Source: Micrococcales bacterium
GTDB lineage: Bacteria > Actinomycetota > Actinomycetes > Actinomycetales > Cellulomonadaceae
Reading direction: 5' to 3'
NCBI GenBank assembly: GCA_009783975.1
Contig: WRCL01000064.1
Span: forward strand, 1-8,177
Length of the DNA: 8,177 nt
The first letter of the stretch is position 1, and each line of letters starts with the position of its first letter. A program made the translations under genes and the position numbers. The notes under the pieces were generated by a model. It did no database searches. It was given only the letters and a program-made list of their open reading frames with translations, and was not told where the DNA came from. Below, one piece after another: positions 6,189 to 8,177 of the stretch.

Positions 6189-6617
6189 ATGAACCAGCGC
6201 ACTGTTGTTGCCGTCAACCTCGTCGGGGACGAGGCAGGTGGTGGGCTCGGTCGGGCACATGTGCTCGGTGTTGCCGAGGTCGTCGACGCTCAGGTCACCG
6301 CCTGGTCGCAGCACGAGGTGGGCTGGGACGTGCTGCACGACGAGGGCCCAAGAGGATCGCACCACGCACGGATCGTCCGGTTCATGCGTGAGCACGAGGT
6401 GGGCGTCGTCGTCACAGGCCACCTCGGCCCCCCGATGCACCACACCCTCACCGCCTTGGGCTGCAAGGTCGTCTCCGGTGCCACCGGCGACGCACGTGCC
6501 GCAGCCCTCGCCGCCGTCGACGCCCCCGCCTCCCCAGCCCCCGTCGCCGGCCGCGGCCACGGCCCGCGCCCCGGCCCCGTCGGCCCGGTCGCCATCAGCA
6601 TCGAACCCCCACACTGA
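6189..6617 (+). CDS. NifX/NifB-type (dinitrogenase FeMo-cofactor binding fold) small protein
   Basis: The 142-residue product has an N-terminal domain (about 5-108) with the alpha/beta pattern of the NifX/NafY/NifB C-terminal fold: VAVN strand, DEAGGGLGRAHVLGVAEV near 14-31, a central helix REHEVGVVVTGHLGPPM (67-83) leading into the Gly-Pro turn, and LGCKVVSGATGD (90-101). Candidate ligand residues are His58, His59, His78, His84, His85 and the only cysteine, Cys92. Residues 111-142 are a Pro/Ala/Gly-rich tail with no recognisable domain. In nitrogen fixers this fold carries FeMo-cofactor precursors, but stand-alone relatives are common in organisms without nitrogenase and their role is unclear. 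Nothing here suggests nitrogen fixation. The ATG at 6189 was chosen because the family-like sequence begins there; the upstream extension of the frame runs through the palindromes. It is convergent with pntB and ends just before a shared terminator. Confidence 0.75.
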   Translation: MNQRTVVAVNLVGDEAGGGLGRAHVLGVAEVVDAQVTAWSQHEVGWDVLHDEGPRGSHHARIVRFMREHEVGVVVTGHLGPPMHHTLTALGCKVVSGATGDARAAALAAVDAPASPAPVAGRGHGPRPGPVGPVAISIEPPH

Positions 6618-6619
6618 CG

Positions 6620-6660
6620 ACGCACGAGCCCGGTGCCGCGGGGGCACCGGGCTCGTGCGT
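6620..6660. terminator. Strong bidirectional terminator hairpin between the NifX-like gene and pntB
   Basis: An 18-bp perfect stem (6620-6637 with 6643-6660) closes a 5-nt loop, GCGGG. It begins 3 nt after the NifX-like stop and ends 5 nt before the pntB stop, so it sits immediately downstream of both convergent genes. There is no T-tract, which is common for terminators of high-GC actinobacteria. Confidence 0.85.
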
Positions 6661-6665
6661 TGGGG

Positions 6666-8177
6666 TCAGACGGTGGCGTGGATGGGCAGGGCGGCGAGGA
6701 TGTCGTCGACCCGGACCTTGGCGTCACCGAACAGCATCGAGGTGTTCTCCTTGAAGAACAACGGGTTCTGGACACCGGCGTACCCGGTGGCCATGGAACG
6801 TTTGAAGACGATGACGTCCTTGGCGTTCCAGACCTCCAGGACCGGCATCCCGGCGATGGGCGAGTTCGGGTCGTCCAGGGCGGCGGGGTTGACGGTGTCG
6901 TTCGCGCCGATGACGAGCACGACGTCGGTGCTGGGGAAGTCGTCGTTGATCTCGTCCATCTCCAGCACGATGTCGTAGGGCACCTTCGCCTCTGCCAGGA
7001 GCACGTTCATGTGCCCGGGCAGACGGCCAGCCACCGGGTGCACCCCGAACCGGACCTCGACGCCGTGGGCGCGCAGCTTGGTCGTCAGGTCCGCGATGGA
7101 GTACTGGGCCTTGGCGGTCGCCATACCGTACCCGGGGGTGATGATCACAGACGAGGCGTTCCACAGCAGGTCGGCGGTGGTCTCCGCGTCGATCTCGTGG
7201 TGCTCGCCCTGGTCGGCCGCGCCCGCCAGGACCATCCCGCCCTCGGTGCCAAAACCACCGAGGATGACCGAGACGAACGAGCGGTTCATCGCCCGGCACA
7301 TGATGTACGACAAGATCGCACCGGAGGAGCCCACGAGGGACCCGGTGATGATGAGCAGGTTGTTGCCGAGCATGAACCCGGCAGCAGCAGCAGCCCACCC
7401 TGAGTAGGAGTTGAGCATCGACACCACGACGGGCATGTCGCCGCCGCCGATGGCCGCGACCATGTGGTAGCCCAGCGCGAACCCGATGAGCGCGATGACG
7501 ATGATGAGCACCCAGCCCAGAACGGTCGCCTCGTGGTCCTTCTCACCCGCCATGATGAACCAGATCATCAGGGCGAAGAACACGAGGAACGCGATGGAGT
7601 TGATGATGTGGCGGCCGGGGATCATCAGCGGCTGTGACTTCATCTTCGCTGACAGCTTCAAGAACGCGACGACCGACCCGGTGAACGTGTAGGCACCGAT
7701 GAGCACACCGAGCGCGACCTCGGTCAGGTGCACGGTGCCGCCGCCGGCGTCGCCGGGGACCGCGAAGGCGTTGAACCCGATGAGCACCGCTGCCATCCCG
7801 ACGAAGGAGTGGAACGCCGCGATGAGCTCGGGCATCTGGGTCATCTCGACCTTCTTGGCGATCGGTGTTCCGATCGCTGCCCCGATGACCAGCACCAAGG
7901 CGATGAGGACAGCCGTCACCACCACAGAGTGCCGGTCGTCGGTCACGTCTTTGGACGACATGTACAGCGAGTGGGCGATCGTCGCACCCAGCGCGAGCAC
8001 CATACCGACCATGCCGGCCACGTTGCCCATACGCGCTGTGGTCTGCTTCGACAACCCAGCCAGGGACAAGATGAACAGCACGCCGGCGATGATGTAGAGC
8101 CCGTCGAACAGCTGGAGGACACGGTTGCCCTCCGTGATGGCTTCGACGACACCGTCGATCGGGACGATCGGGTCGTC
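6666..8177 (-). CDS. pntB: NAD(P) transhydrogenase subunit beta (5' end outside window)
   Basis: PntB is the membrane and NADP(H)-binding subunit of proton-translocating transhydrogenase, which uses proton-motive force to reduce NADP+ with NADH. The visible 503 residues match the E. coli protein closely: [12 protein letters not shown] at the first helix, [11 protein letters not shown], the HSFVG segment with the conserved membrane His (visible residue 123), [20 protein letters not shown], then the NADP domain III with [10 protein letters not shown] (349-358), [10 protein letters not shown] (424-433), [10 protein letters not shown] (459-468) and FGDAK (483-487). Multiple hydrophobic helices fill visible residues ~28-285. 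The stop is at 6666-6668. The frame stays open to the right edge with no ATG, GTG or TTG in the 32 codons before the internal GTG at 8081. The true start is therefore outside, and the N-terminus is longer than the ~13 residues that precede this helix in E. coli. pntA is expected upstream of it, beyond the edge. Confidence 0.97.
   Translation of the reverse strand, partial: DDPIVPIDGVVEAITEGNRVLQLFDGLYIIAGVLFILSLAGLSKQTTARMGNVAGMVGMVLALGATIAHSLYMSSKDVTDDRHSVVVTAVLIALVLVIGAAIGTPIAKKVEMTQMPELIAAFHSFVGMAAVLIGFNAFAVPGDAGGGTVHLTEVALGVLIGAYTFTGSVVAFLKLSAKMKSQPLMIPGRHIINSIAFLVFFALMIWFIMAGEKDHEATVLGWVLIIVIALIGFALGYHMVAAIGGGDMPVVVSMLNSYSGWAAAAAGFMLGNNLLIITGSLVGSSGAILSYIMCRAMNRSFVSVILGGFGTEGGMVLAGAADQGEHHEIDAETTADLLWNASSVIITPGYGMATAKAQYSIADLTTKLRAHGVEVRFGVHPVAGRLPGHMNVLLAEAKVPYDIVLEMDEINDDFPSTDVVLVIGANDTVNPAALDDPNSPIAGMPVLEVWNAKDVIVFKRSMATGYAGVQNPLFFKENTSMLFGDAKVRVDDILAALPIHATV

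Noticed and set aside
5814..6647. A 277-codon minus-strand frame, and 5912-6109 minus
   Set aside because: They run through the long palindromes and antisense to the NifX-like gene; the translations have no recognisable domain.
6666..8081. GTG at 8081 as the start of pntB
   Set aside because: It lies within the first membrane helix, and conserved-looking coding sequence continues upstream to the window edge.

Overview
The window is very GC-rich, tightly packed and typical of a high-GC actinobacterium. Protein resemblances (an actinobacterial-type DUF4173 membrane protein, an MMPL exporter, a PntB-type transhydrogenase subunit) and the C/G-ending codons fit Actinomycetota, perhaps Micrococcales/Cellulomonadaceae; the family-level guess is weak. 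Five real genes are supported. Two run off the window edges, so complete-ORF searches miss their full extent, and long antisense ORFs on the + strand obscure the first one.

Layout from left to right. (1) A minus-strand MMPL/RND transporter gene fills 1-2675. Its reading frame continues without a stop into a short P-loop ATPase-like domain that is cut by the left edge. (2) A 169-bp divergent intergenic region holds an operator-like inverted repeat. (3) A plus-strand ketoacyl-ACP synthase III homologue (KAS III) follows, with serine where the catalytic cysteine should be. (4) Only 11 bp after its stop, and convergent with it, ends a minus-strand DUF4173 membrane protein with a long low-complexity N-terminus encoded by tandem repeats. 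(5) A 384-bp divergent intergenic region carries two long, nearly perfect hairpins (35-bp and 45-bp arms) that look like paired REP-type elements. Each flanking gene has a -10-like box exactly 6 nt before its ATG, which suggests leaderless transcription. (6) A small plus-strand NifX/NifB-fold protein follows. (7) A strong 18-bp-stem hairpin separates it from the convergent (8) minus-strand pntB, whose N-terminus lies beyond the right edge.

How the genes relate: the MMPL fusion and the KAS III homologue share one divergent control region. They could make and move an acyl product, but that is inference. PntB is housekeeping redox machinery (proton-translocating NAD(P) transhydrogenase), and pntA is expected just outside the window. 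The NifX-fold protein has no nitrogenase genes near it here, so a role in nitrogenase cofactor assembly is not indicated. The points most worth a second look are the Cys-to-Ser KAS III, the MMPL-ATPase fusion, and the double-palindrome island between two apparently leaderless promoters.
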